A stretch of 64,000 bases of DNA from NCBI GenBank assembly GCA_946122785.1, contig CAMGYJ010000006.1, positions 70,185,676-70,249,675 of the forward strand. The letters are read 5' to 3'. The notes under the pieces are model-generated. The model was not told the DNA's origin. It ran no database searches and was given only the letters and a program-made list of their open reading frames with translations. The number at the start of each line of letters is the position of its first letter. Positions within the stretch are counted from its first letter, which is position 1. Of this stretch, positions 22,320 through 34,494 are shown one piece after another. The position numbers and the translations under genes were made by a program. The DNA comes from Linum tenue. Lineage: Eukaryota; Streptophyta; Magnoliopsida; Malpighiales; Linaceae.

Positions 22320-24842
22320 AACACGAAAAGCCGCTCGAATAATTTGCATGTAAACAATGGGCCATAGATTGTGTCAACTAGGAAACAAAGGTTAGAACTT
22401 AGAATATTAGTAATGGATATAACATGTATTATTGACCATTTCATAATAACTCAGATTACATGGATCAATTTTTACTTGACATGGTAGTAGAGATTACTTT
22501 GACTGAGAGGTCTTTCATTTGAATTCCGACGATCACTATTTGTTGTGCACATGGTGATTCATTATTCATCTTCTCATAACAACTCGAGTTATTGAAACCA
22601 ACTGGTTCTTGACAAGAATAAATTTAACCAATATACTCTGTGCAACCTGAAACTTTATTTTTCCAAAATTAAATTAGGTCGCTAGCATAAATAAAGAGAA
22701 ATAAATTAGTTTGCGCTTATTCTAAATTATACTATCATTTTTTGTGTAGTCTAATTATTCGAAAACAATTTTGAATCCAACATGCTAGAACAGTTAATTG
22801 GCCGTCGAATTTTGCTTTTGTTTTAAGTTTGAGTGCTAACCAATGTTGAGCACTCACAATCACAAACGACCACTCAAATGCTCCTTCTAAATGTAAAAGA
22901 AAAAAAAACTAAAAAAAGACGAGCGTCTGAGTAGTCTATAAAGACACGCTCAAGAATTTTAATATGACAATCGAATATATGTGCATTAATCAATGAATTC
23001 ACTAGAAAATAAAAGAGTCGTCGCACAAATTAGGGTTGGCATATGCCAATTTTGTGCATACCTAATAAAGAGAAGGTTTGGGGATGGTATCATTTATCCA
23101 ACAAACTTGAATGTCACTCGCCTTCATATATGGAATGGTATCCAATGCACACATTTCAACTGATCTATACTTCTATCCTTTTCTATCATAAAATAGTGGC
23201 AACATAACTATTCCCCAAGCTCTTCCTCTCTTATTGCCATATGGAATCTGCTGCCGTAGAGTAGAGGTATCGTCTTTTTTACAATCTCTTGCTAGATCTG
23301 GGAGAGTTGTCTGAGTTTGCATCCAGTGTTTCATAATTCATAGGCATCTAGAGTTGGGGCAGAAGACTACCCAGTAGCCCTTTCTTTCGCCCCATAAAAT
23401 AAGGGCTCCTTTTTTTGTAATGAAAAGGGTCGAGCTGTGACCTCCAGAAAGGTAAAATAGTGTGCACTCCTCCCTTACCCATACAATTTACCTTATCTTC
23501 CCCCCTTTTTTACGGCTGCCTTGACAAAGTAAAAGGCCTAAAACCCTTTTCAAGGAAAACAATCATTTGAGTGGTAAATATACAGGATGTTAGAACAATG
23601 GGGATGAGGATGAACTCAAAAGAGTGCAGAGGGCTTTTCCCTGTCAGGCACTTTAGCAAGGTCACTGAACTTTCGGGTCAATGATGAATCGATTAGCAAG
23701 TTTTGATGGTAAACAACTGACACGGCCAAGCTAATATGTTAACCCATCCAAAACTAATAGTCTAAAACCCTAATATATGGATCTTAATTAGCTGAATGGA
23801 CGACCTATGTTAACCAAAACACGAACCAATCTAACACCGAACCCTTTAATGTTTAACCGGATTCCAACCCGTATTTCGCGAAGTGTCTTCTCTGGATCTC
23901 CCCTACACCAATAGCCAGTTAAAGGGTCTATGCAACCTTTTCTTCTCATTACAAATCTTAATTAGTTGAATGGGAAACTTAGGTTAACCAATACACCAAC
24001 GATCTAACACCGAATCCTTTAATATTTAACCCGATTCGAACCCAGGTTTCATTTACCGACCCTGTTCTCTTCTGCTTTTTTTTTTTCCTACGACAATATC
24101 AAGTCAGAGGGTATGTGCGATTTTTCTCTTCATTACTAAATTTGTGCGCGAGCTGACGCACTGCTCTGTTAAATTCGGACGGCAAACATGACGCGGTGCA
24201 CAGAATGACCATGCGATTTTTGTTTTTTACTTTTTACACTCCAAATTTATAAAAAAAATCTAAGTCTAGTGACTAATATACTAGTGACCCTAGAGTGTAG
24301 TGGCTGTTCGTGTAAATTGGGCAACTTTATATACACACGCTTTTCTGGCTGTTTCCTTTTGTTCATGGGGTTCGATCATTAACTCGTGTTGTGTTGTGGG
24401 TAATTGTCACTCACGACGGCAGGGGAGGATAGCATAATGATGAGTGACCCTCGAGAGAGAGACAGCAGTCATGGCCGGACCGGTTCATTTGGAGTGAGAT
24501 CACAGTTCAACTCGCTTGATTTAAATAAAAAGTAGAGGGAAAAGGTGGTCACGTTTCCATGATCCCATTGAATTGGTTTGCATGACTTCTTTAATTGGCT
24601 GTGATGAGGATTGTGGTTCGCTATTTCCACCTAGCTTCATGGACCTGTTATGTTATGCAGTGATGAAGTTTAGAAGATAGAAACAGTTAGTTAGTGTATC
24701 CTTTTAGAAGATATGAGTATATGAATAAATAATTTAGTAAATAAGTACGTATTCGAGTAATTCATCCATAGAATAAGAAATAACGATTAATAAAAGTTTT
24801 ATAAATAATTGTGAAGTATTTTCATATCTATGGTACAAGATT
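22320..24842. other. Intergenic DNA upstream of the large MULE
   Basis: AT-rich, no gene recognised. A diverged duplication lies at 23785-23880 and 23950-24045: both copies share TTAATTAG-TGAATGG, a TTAACCAA block, GATCTAACACCGAA-CCTTTAAT and TTTAACC-GATTC-AACCC. It may be an old duplicated repeat. Confidence 0.4.
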
Positions 24843-24851
24843 GATTCTGTG

Positions 24852-24917
24852 GGCTTAGGATAGGGTGAGTAACCCTTTGTTACTCACCCGTGAGTAACCA
24901 CCTTAGGACCGTAGATC
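24852..24917. repeat. Left terminal inverted repeat of the large MULE
   Basis: Pairs with 36000-36065 in inverted orientation at roughly 65 percent by eye. It contains two GTGAGTAACC blocks and one inverted GTTACTCACCC, so it is itself partly palindromic, a typical place for transposase binding. Confidence 0.75.
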
Positions 24918-25094
24918 TGGGCCGGGCTGATCGCGTGGCTGTGGTTGATGCGGTGATGGTCAGGGGCATTTTTGTCCGATTTTTGAATTAATGACTTCCC
25001 CCTTTTGTCCGTTGCGAATCTTTCTGTGCGCGAGTTGGATTCGGTTTTTGGAGAGAGAAACTACGAGCAGCAGCTGAGAAACAGGGGACGGCGA

Positions 25095-25230
25095 TTCTCC
25101 ATAATTGGTCGACAGCGATAGAAATTGCGAGCAGCTTTCTGATTCTCCATAATTGATCGACGGCGATAGAAACTGCGAGCAGCAGTTAATCGAATCGAGC
25201 TTTCTGATTCTCCATAATTGATCGACGACG
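25095..25230 (+). repeat. Three short repeats in the transposase leader
   Basis: GATTCTCCATAATTGRTCGAC occurs three times about 45-65 bases apart, each near CGAGCAGC. It lies upstream of the transposase start, probably in the 5' UTR or promoter. No function is known. Confidence 0.7.
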
Positions 25231-25494
25231 AGGTTAGATATTAGTTTTTTTTATTCTTCATGTTTAGCTAATCGAGTTTTCTGTTGATCTCTGGTTTCGT
25301 TGGAGGTTTTCCATTGCTGCTAGTCGAGCTTGTTCATGTTTAGCTAATCGAGCGTGTTTGAGTTTCTCTGGTTTCGTTGTAGGTTTTGTAGAATTTACTT
25401 TCTCTGAGTTTCTTTGTGTGTTCTGTTTAGCTAATCGAACTTGTTCATGTGTTATGTTCTTTGTGTTTTGGTGTTTTTGCAGTATTCTGGTGAG

Positions 25495-28400
25495 ATGAGT
25501 TACGTAAATTGTGGCGATGTTGTTCCATTTGATGGATCTGATTCTTCAACCAGCGTTGTAGGATCTGGTTCTTCATCTAGCGTTGTTGGAACTGCTTCTT
25601 CATCTATCGATCTTGGATTTGGTCATTCAGCTAACTCTGGTGAATAAGGAGGTAAGATATACAAATTTGTTTGTTTATTGAAGTTTGAATGTGTTAGATA
25701 CCATATGGTACCATGGTGGTAATTACTGGTATACGATGAGAGCTGATACTATAGTGTTGTGTTGTGATGTTATTGTGCTCTGTATTTAAGTTTTACCATA
25801 TCATACCATACTGGTAATTACTTGTACCATGTTTGGAATCATCGGTATAGTGTCGTAATTTGATTTTACCATGCCTTACCATGTGGTATAGTGTGGTAGT
25901 TTCAAGTTAAATGTGGGGTTATGTGTGATAATTTATTTTACCATGTCATACCATGTGGTAAAATATGGTAACTTGATGTTATCATGTATAGCTTGTGGTA
26001 TAGTGTGGTTTTTTGGGATTTTGTTGCTGCTGTAAGTGATTTTACCATGTCATACCATGTGGTATAGTGTGGTAATTTGATTTTACCATGTGGTATAGTG
26101 TGGTAATTTGATTTTACCATGTCATACCATGGTGGTAACTCTTGTATCATGGCTGTGATTATTGGTATACATTGAGATTTCATACTGTTGTGGTGTGGAA
26201 TCCATTTTACCATATCATACCATGGTGGTATTATATTTGTACATATTTAATATGTTGCTTCATAATGTTTGTAGGTTTCAATGGTATAGATCCTACTGTT
26301 CGTGATTCTTGGAAGGACTTAGAGTTCAATACACCAGATGATGCATATAATTTTTATGTTGATTATGGGAATCATGAAGGTTTTGGTGTGAGGATTTATA
26401 ACCAATCAGCGTGTCCAAAGCTCAATGGTGGTTCTTCAGCTGTATATTATATCAAGTATTGTTGCAATAAGGAAGGTTGGAAAAGAGGTAGCGAGAATAA
26501 CCCTGATAATGCAGGTGTTGTTGATACGACGGTTCGTATTCGTAATGTTCCAGAACTCAGGGGTGGATGTAATGGTGCTTATATACGACTGAGGTGGTTT
26601 AAAGAGTTTAAATGCTACAAGATCTATCGTTGGTATAATGTGTGATATGATCCCAAATTGCCCACCATTCACGTCACAATTACTTGACAAAGAAGCTATC
26701 AAAGTTGGGAAGAAGAAAGGCAGAATTTGGCTAAGTCAAAATCCGTGTTCAGGGTACATACTTTGGAGGCATGGTTCTCTCTATTGGCACCACGTCGCAA
26801 TTAACCTCGTCTTCGTAACCCAGACGAATGGCTCCTGTGTATAAGATGTTGGCAGAGGTGAATGATGCTGCTGGTATTGGTGTGACTTCTTCGTATAATG
26901 CAATTAGTAGGGTTGGTGGTGGTCGGAAGTTTGTTGGGTTCACAAAGAATGATTTGAAGAACCATCTGCGAACGGTGAGGACGTTATCAATGGAGTATGG
27001 TGATGCGACTGCATTGCTTGAATACTTTAGACGTCAAGCACAGCTGGATCCTGGGTTCTTTCATGAGGTGGAGGTTGATGTTGAAGAGAACATTGCTAGT
27101 ATTTTTTGGGCAGATGGGAAGATGAGGATGGATTATCATTATTTTGGTGATTCAATTAGTTTTGATACTACTTACCGGACTAACAAAGAGTATCGGCCAC
27201 TAGGTATGTTTTCTAGTTTGTTGTTTATTATTGTCTTTGTGAGTTTGTATGATTATTATTATTATCATTCTGTATCATGGTTATTTTGTTCTTAAAAGTC
27301 TATACCATATGGTATGGGTTGGTATGGATTGCTTTTTTGTTCTTAAAAGTATTTTACCATATGGTATGTGTTGGTAACAAGGTTATTTGAGGTGGTTTTT
27401 GCGTTGTTAGAAGTCTCTACTATATGGTATGGGTTGGTATGCATTGTGTTTTTGTTCTTAAAAGTCTTTTACCATATGGTATGAGTTGGTAACAAGGTTA
27501 TTTGAGGTGGTTTTTGCGTTGTTAGAAGTCTGTACTATATGGTATGGTCTGGTATGGATTGTTTTTTTTGTTCTTAGAAGTCTTTACCATATGGTATGAG
27601 TCTTTACCATATGGTACGGGTTGGTATTATTGTTATTCGTACCTTTTACCACATGGTATGTGTTGGTAGAATTGTTTTTACTCACATTTTCTTATGTTTT
27701 TTGTAGCTTTGTTTGTTGGTTTCAACAATCATCACCAACTGACTGTCTTTGCGGCTGCTCTTCTATATGATGAAACAACGGCAACATTTGAATGGCTTTT
27801 CGATCAGTTTTTGAAATGCATGGGAGGTGTGAGACCGTTATCAATGTTTACTGACCAGGCTGCTGCAATTGCTGCTGGTATAAGGTCTGTTTTCCCAGAT
27901 TGTTTTCATGGATTGTGTACATGGCATATTGCTCAGAATGCAGTTGTTAATCTGGGAAGTTTGTGTGACTCTGACTTCCTTCGTGAGCTTAGTTATTTGA
28001 TGTATAATGCTGATGATGAGGATGATTTTGAGTATAATTGGAAGAAGATGATTGAGAAGTGTTTTCCTGGGAAGGGACCTTTGGGACACAGTTGGTTACA
28101 GGGCATTTACAAAGTCAGGAAGAAGTGGTCTTCAGCCTGGGTGAATTGTCATTTTGGTGCGGGAATGAAGAGTACCCAGCTAAGTGAGTGTTGCAATAGT
28201 AATATTCGACATTACTTGCAGTCAGAGTTTAGCGTTAGTAGATTCTTTGTGCACTTTGAGAGGATGCTTGATAATAAGAGGGATGCTGAAGAACAAGAAG
28301 AGTACTATGCCTTATCTAGGTTGGCTGATTCTCGGTTTTCTACTAGCTCTATTGTGAAGCAAGTTGCTAATGTGTATACGCCGAAGATATTCAAGTTTTT

Positions 28401-29225
28401 CCTGGATCAGTACAAGGAATCTCTTGCGTATAATATTTTTTCAAATACGGAGCTAGAACCAGAAGGACATGTAGGAATGTTCTTCATATTGGAGGATGAC
28501 CTTACAAGGTTGGATAGTAGGGTGTTGAAGGTTGATTTTGATAACGGTGAAATCAAGTGTTCCTGCCGTAAGTGGGAGTCAAGTGGTATGATCTGTAAGC
28601 ATCAAATTAAGGGATATGATATGTTGTGGTCTACAACATGCAATCTGAAGTTCCAACACATTCCTAGCAGTTTGATTTTGAAGCGGTGGACAAGAGCAGC
28701 AAAAACTGGAGGGAACTTTTCTTTTGAAGTTCCGTCTACTGATAGTCCATCGAAATACCGTTCTCGTCTTTTCAATCTGTCAGCTGTTTCTGCATCAATG
28801 ATCAGCAGGGTTGCACTGGATGATGATTTGTATAAATCAGCCATTGCCTTCATGACTGATTTGATCAAAAAGTGTAAAGCCCTATCGATTACTGAACCTG
28901 CTGGACCAAGCACGTCTTCTAACGGTGACAGTAAGTTTTTAATTGTTTAGAGTTTTGTGTTTTGATATATGCAATTTTTTGAGGAGAATGATTTTATATA
29001 TATCTGTCATTGATTGTAGTTTGTTTTTGTTATCTTGGTATAGATGATGTACCTGTCCAAAAAGTGAAGGGGTTTAAGCCTAAAAAAGATTCATTCAAGC
29101 CTTCGAAACGACCAATTCCAGTTGCGGAGGCTGCAAGGGCTGTAAGTAAGAAGAAGAGAAAAACTAGCAGGCTTGAGGAGGAGAATTTGAAGGCTGTTGA
29201 AGAAAGTTTAAGGCTGAAGCTGTAA
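25495..29225 (+). CDS. FAR1-type MULE transposase (mudrA-like)
   Basis: DDE transposase expected to act in the nucleus on the ends of this element. Likely coding pieces: 25495-25639, 26275 to about 26639, about 26828-27203, 27707-28930 and 29044-29225. The FAR1 DNA-binding domain is in the second piece (TPDDAYNFYVDYGNHEGFGV). The MULE catalytic core follows: first Asp in SFDTTYRTN, second in MFTDQAAAI, the CTWH motif, and the Glu in STQLSECCNSNIR. A SWIM zinc finger reads CSC-(x)9-CKH. A Lys/Arg-rich tail ends the protein. The first donor (GTGAAT at 25640) is weak. Between 26640 and 26828 the frame is lost: either a 200-base intron with a poor acceptor or a frameshift. FHY3/FAR1 plant regulators derive from this family. 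Confidence 0.82.
25695..26230 (+). repeat. TACCATRTGGTA array in transposase intron 1
   Basis: About 41-bp units of the type TTTTACCATGTCATACCATG followed by TGGTATAGTGTGGTAATTTGA. Oriented on the plus strand, the same way as the transposase gene, and confined to the intron between 25640 and 26274. Confidence 0.85.
27298..27670 (+). repeat. TACCATATGGTA array in the transposase core intron
   Basis: Units of TTTACCATATGGTATG with GGTTGGTAT, alternating with TTTTTGTTCTTAAAAGTC. Confined to the intron 27204-27706, in plus orientation. Confidence 0.85.
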
Positions 29226-29344
29226 CAGTTTTCTTAGAGGATTATTTGAGTGAATGGTTGAAGCTGGTTGAGTTGTTGAAGCTATTTTGTTCTTTTGGAT
29301 TGGTTTTGGTTTTGTTGGATATTTGTCTTGTCTTGTTGAATTAA

Positions 29345-30095
29345 TTTTACCATGTCATACCATGTGGTATAATGTGGTAATTTGTTTTTATCATGTCAAA
29401 CCAGGTGGTAAAATATGCTATTTTGGAAGTTAAATGTGAAGCTCCTGTTTTATAATTGATTTTACCATGCCATACCATGTGGTATAGTGTGGTAGTTTGG
29501 AAGTTCTGTGTGATAATTGAGTTTACATTTGCCATACCATATGGTATAGTGTTGTAATTTATTTTTACCATGCCATACCATGTGGTAAAATATGCTATTT
29601 TTTTGGAAGTGGCATGTGTTGTCCTGTGTGGTAATTGATTTTACAGTGCATTACCATGTGGTAAAATGTGGTAATTTGGAAGTTAAATGTGATGGTTCTG
29701 TGTGATAATTGATTTTACCATGCCATACCATATGGTATAGTGTGGTAATTTGATTTTACCATGCCATACCATGTGGTATAGTGTGGTAGTTTAATTTTAT
29801 CATGCCATACCATATGGTATAGTGTGGTAATTTGATTTTACCATGCCATACCATGTGGTATAGTGTGGTAGTTTGATTTTACCATGCCATACCATGTGGT
29901 ATAGTGTGGTAATTTGATTTTACCATGCCATACCATATGGTATAGTGTGGTAGTTTGATTTTACCATGCCATACCATATGGTATAGTATGGTAATTTGAT
30001 TTTACCATGCCATACCATGTGGTATAGTGTGGTAGTTTGGAAGTTCTGTGTGGTAACTGATTTTACATTGCCATACTATGTGGTAAAATGTGGTA
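29345..30095 (+). repeat. Large 41-bp palindromic array between the two MULE genes
   Basis: Begins about 120 bases after the transposase stop codon and ends before the stop of the Ulp1-like gene. Best-preserved copies at about 29713-30040 repeat every 41 bases with TACCATATGGTA or TACCATGTGGTA at the centre. Plus orientation, like the other arrays on the transposase side. Confidence 0.9.
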
Positions 30096-30779
30096 ATTTG
30101 GGAACTAAGAACACATGTTAAGTATTTGCTAACATAATAAAAAAACAGAACATTTCACTTAGTCATAATACACACCATAATAAGTTGTTTCATACCATCC
30201 TACTAACTAAAATGAAGTGGCTACTGAACATTGTGACTTTGTTCTCAAAAGATTACTTATACCCTCCTACTACTTAACACAAACCATAATAGAATTTTCA
30301 TATCCTTTCTTTCAATTCTTCCTCTTGTTCTTCATGTTGCAGTACTTTGTTGATTATTTCATGATCCTATCCCGTTCAAGATTGTCTTCATCAAGAATGA
30401 TGTCCAACATCAGGCACTCCCTTTCTTCATTTATGAGATCAATCCTCTTCCAGTCTTTGGTCAGGGCACTGTTGTACTTACCTTCCCAGTGTCTCATCCA
30501 CCTGATGATGTACATCCCACATGACTTGTCATCTGGTTGTGTAACCTTCTCGAGGTTGAACCAGGTAAACCTCTCCCACTTTACTGTCTTCTCTGCAAAC
30601 TGTGTCTTCATGTAGTTGATTGCGTACTGGACAACCCTATCTGCCATTGGTTTGTAGTATTCTTTAAAATCTTTGTGACGGAGACTGTCGAGTACTTCAA
30701 ATCTCTGTGCTTTGATGTTGACACAAATCATGATTTAGTGCTTGTTATCACAGTAAGGGAAGAACCACTGCAAAATAAT

Positions 30780-30925
30780 TTTACCACAGTATACCATATG
30801 GTAAGCGCTTGCCATATAAGTGTTGAACAGTAAGTTAAGAACCATTACAAACTAATTTTACCACTATATACCATATGATAACCACTGCAAACTAATTTTA
30901 CCACACCTTACCATATGGTAACCAC
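30780..30925 (-). repeat. Palindromic array in the last Ulp1-like intron
   Basis: Three copies of TTTTACCACAGTATACCATA type ending in TGGTAA. Relative to the transposase-side arrays the sequence is reverse-complemented, so it reads in the direction of the Ulp1-like gene. Lies between exons ending 30952 and starting 30767. Confidence 0.8.
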
Positions 30926-31399
30926 TGCAAAAATTATGGTGAAATACTTACAAGGTTACATTCTGTGAAGCTGAGGTTTTTTGCCCATTCTTTGTTGATG
31001 ATGTCCAAGTCCACTTTGTCGTAGTAATCGTCTGGAGTTAGTACAGGATTGCCACTATCAATGTCCAGTTGGCAGTCACCCTGAAAGTTGTGGTTGTTAT
31101 TATGTGTTTTATATATGTGTTGTCTAAGAACTATTGACAGAATATGGGTGAGTTTACGTATTGCCAAAGATGAATCGAAGAACCACCTTTTGAATTTTCC
31201 TTTTTTTGCTTCATTCCTGTTCATTAGATCTCCATACCAGTCGATGACATCAGATGTGATTTCACAGCGAATGTCAATCGACTGTACTGACTCCCTTTTC
31301 AGCAAGAATGTTCCATCCTTCCTTCTAAACATTATCTCATCACTGTATAAAAGCACATCACAACAGGACGGATGGTTTACTTTAATTTATCACATCAAA

Positions 31400-31740
31400 C
31401 AATAGGTTACCACAACAAACCCATAGTTTACCACATCTTACCATATGGTAATAAGTAAAACACAACAGGAGTTATGGTTTTATCCATTCTTTAACAACAA
31501 ACCATAGCTTACCACATCATACCATATGGTATTAAAATAAAACAAAACAGGGCTTGTGCATTACTACATTTTGTAACATTAAACCATAGATTTATCTAAT
31601 CTTACCATAGCTTACCACATCTTACCATATGGTATGAAACCAAAAACAAAACTAGAATTGTGGATTACTATATTTTGTATGATTAAACCATAGATTTATC
31701 TAATTTTACCATATCTTACCATATTTTACCATATGGTAAC
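31400..31740 (-). repeat. Palindromic array in a Ulp1-like intron
   Basis: Several copies of CTTACCATATGGTA with TACCACATCTTACCATATGG context, inside the intron 31343-31798. Minus orientation. Confidence 0.8.
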
Positions 31741-32959
31741 AAACTAGATCACTACAGTAACATCATATAACAATAGAAGTTTTAAGATGACGACTTACCT
31801 CTTGACAAATTTCTTGTTTTTGCATCTTATGTACTCCACGATGTTGCTGAACATATCATCAGGTGTTGTTTGTGTTGGTGTTGATCATTCAACTGGTGAT
31901 CTTTGTGATTGTGGAGCATCTTGTTCAACAGTTGGAGTATTCAGGTCCTCTAGGTAAGCATCTATGCATTCACGCACTTCCTTGAGCTTTTCTTGGCTGT
32001 TTGTGTACAGATTTGACCTTATAGCATATGACTCCTTCTGTGACTGGGTGCTTTGTGGCTGTGCTGGTGGTGGTGTTCCTCTTGCCTTCTTTTCGTTTCC
32101 GTGCACATTCTTCACCACGATTCTTCTTTTGCGAGGCTCTCCTGGTTGATCGGTTGCCGTGTTGGTAGTCAACTTCGTTGGTGTTGTTGGTATTTGATGG
32201 TTGAGAGGGCTGAGATCGAAGGATGGAATGTCGTCTTCCCTTGTCACTTTAGGCTTCTCAGCAGCTTTGGTTGTCAGTTTTGGAGCCTCTTCTCGAACGT
32301 ATCATCTGACACCGTTTTCTCGCTGTCAGTTTCTGCAGTCTTTTGTGCAGCTTGTCCTGTATTCCCTTCTTCTGTTGTTTCCTTATCAACATCCATTGGA
32401 TCTGCTGTTTCTTTTGCAGATGTATGTTCTGGAACTGCTTTCGGGGTGTCCCCTTGTTGTGGTGTTCCCTGATTCAGACCTTCTTGAACAGATTGTGCTG
32501 GTGGTTCTGTTGCAACTTCCCCCAGTGGATCTCCTTCTTGGATGCTTTCCCTATTCACAGCTCCTGGAGCAGAATCATCTTGCTCCTTTTCTTTTGCCTT
32601 CGGTGTAGATGCAGCAAGATCGACTATAGATGGTTGTGAATCATCTTCTTTCTGTGTTTGCTCCTCGTTCTCCTCTTTGTTCTCGTCTATCTTTGCCTGC
32701 TTGAATATTTCATTGAGTGTTTTATTCAAACTGGCATTCATTTCTTCATCATTCTCTTCTTCATCATCTTCACACTGAGATTTTTCTCCTTCTGTTGGCT
32801 GAACATTTTCATCACAGCTTTCTTTCGCAAGATTCTCCTTGTGTCTGATCAGATTGTCAATTTGGCTTTTGTACTGGTCTTTGATTGCTTTCATCATTGC
32901 CTTCATTGGTGCTTCAAGCAGTTTGATTGCATTCTCAGCCTGCATAATGGGAGTTTTTG

Positions 32960-33350
32960 TAAGATACCATGGTGGTAATGTGTGTATGGTGTATGGTTAG
33001 TTACCATGGTGGTAATACATGGTATTGGCAATTATTATCACTATTCTGCATTTTTATAACATGAAACCATATCTTACCACACCTTACCATATGGTAACAA
33101 AGTAAAACAGAACAAGAATTATGGTTTCCTCCATTTTTATAACATGAAACCATAGCTTACCACACCTTACCATATGGTAACGAAGTAAAACACAACAGGA
33201 CTTATGTTTTCCTCCATTTTTATAACATGAAACCATAGCTTACCACACCTTACCATATGGTAACAAACTAAAACACAACAGGACTTATGTTTTCCTCCAT
33301 TTTTATAACATGAAACCATATCTTACCACACCTTACCATATGGTAACAAA
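32960..33350 (-). repeat. Palindromic array in a Ulp1-like intron
   Basis: Units of CTTACCACACCTTACCATAT followed by GGTAACAAA and AAAACACAACAGGACTTATG. Confined to the intron 32940-33417, minus orientation. Unit length is about 80 bases, like the upstream array. Confidence 0.85.
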
Positions 33351-34494
33351 CTAAAACACAGAAGGACTTACGGTTAGCATGAATTGGACAACTGTAATAT
33401 AGATAATTTGTTCTTACTTGGTTGACTGTTCTGATATTCTTCAAATCAAAGTTCACTGATGATGACTGGTCTGGACTTTTGTTTCTTTGTCTTTTCGGTG
33501 ACTGATAGACCGGCTCATTCTCCTCTTCCTCATCAGTTGCATCATCAGCCTCATTGTCACTAATGTTGGCAACCTTTTCGATCTCGTTCAACTCTTTTCC
33601 ATTGTAGTAGCTCTTAATGTTCTCAAAGTTTCTTTCGACATTGAGATCATCATAGTAGCTTACTGTTGGTGTTCGAAGCTGGGTTGAGAATTCCAATTCG
33701 TCCAGTTTGTACATGAAGCATACCTTTTTATGCAGATAGTTGTATTAGTTTTTTCAAAGAGTATCATTTATATATAAAATATATGAGTAACAAGGTTGAA
33801 ATGGCCAAGGGAATGGAGACTTACTGTAAGGAAGTGAAGATCTGCACTGACGTAGAGGGTTGGTGATTTCAATCCTTCATTCATGTGTTTGAAGAAGTAT
33901 TTGCACCAGTTGTAGCTGGTGAAATGTTTCAGTTCATCAGTCTTCAAGTACTCAAGCATGTTGAGTTCAGCCATAGGGGCTGAAGTTGGACACAACAAGC
34001 CTCCGGTGACCAGCAGAAAGAACAATTGTAACCATCTCTTACTGTTTCTAGTTGTAGGAAGATCTTTTTCTACCTGACTTAGCTTTACCTTTGGAGTGGA
34101 TGTTCCATCTACTTCCAGTAGGGTTTCTATTGCATAATCTGTTGCGTCGTCCCAAGAAATCATGGGAGGTACAACTTCCCTATTCCCCATCGGCAGACCA
34201 TATACCCTATGAAAGTCGATTGGTGATATCTTCATGCGTGTCCCGTCAGGTAGCTTCAACGATTCTTTCACTGGATTGTATTTGTTCATTACGAACAGTG
34301 CAAAATGGTTGTTTATCTTTGTCTTCTTGATTGATATTAAGCCGGCTAGGCCTAATATCTCAAGTTGCGCTTTCTGCTCATCTTTTATTGTCCTTGCAAT
34401 TGCAGATACTCTTGTTGGGCTGCACCTTGTGCGAAAACTTTTTCTTTGGTTTACCATAGTGTACATGAATGTAGAAATTAGAAATAGTCTGTTA

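Larger units (their letters stand above)
30354..34457 (-). pseudogene. Ulp1-like SUMO protease (C48) gene carried by the MULE, disabled
   Basis: Minus-strand pieces: 34457-33825, 33723-33418, 32939 to about 31799, 31342-31158, 31080-30952 and 30767-30354, with GT-AG borders at most junctions. The N-terminal part (HRVYGLPMG, WLQLFFLLVTGGLL) looks like the conserved region of plant transposon Ulp1 proteins (DUF1985-like). A long Glu/Gln/Thr-rich linker follows. The C-terminal piece is a C48 peptidase: catalytic His in FPYCDNKH, Asp in FEVLDSL, and Gln/Cys in QPDDKSCGMYIIRW. Three lesions: a frame change near 32290, an in-frame TGA at 31885-31887 and a TAA at 30735-30737 directly after the catalytic His, where related proteins have Trp. 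The role of such genes in transposition is unknown. Confidence 0.8.

Noticed and set aside
24330..24851. Possible extra terminal region of the large MULE further left
   Set aside because: The inverted-repeat alignment and the GATTCTGTG duplication both place the border at 24852; nothing left of it has a partner on the right.
25938..26213. Minus-strand open frame rich in HTTWYDMVK repeats, and similar frames in the other arrays
   Set aside because: These are translations of the TACCATATGGTA arrays. The repeat is non-coding and the frames vary from array to array.
31885..32945. Acidic Glu/Gln/Thr-rich segments as independent genes
   Set aside because: They lie between exons of the Ulp1-like gene, share its strand and have matching splice borders, so they are its linker region.
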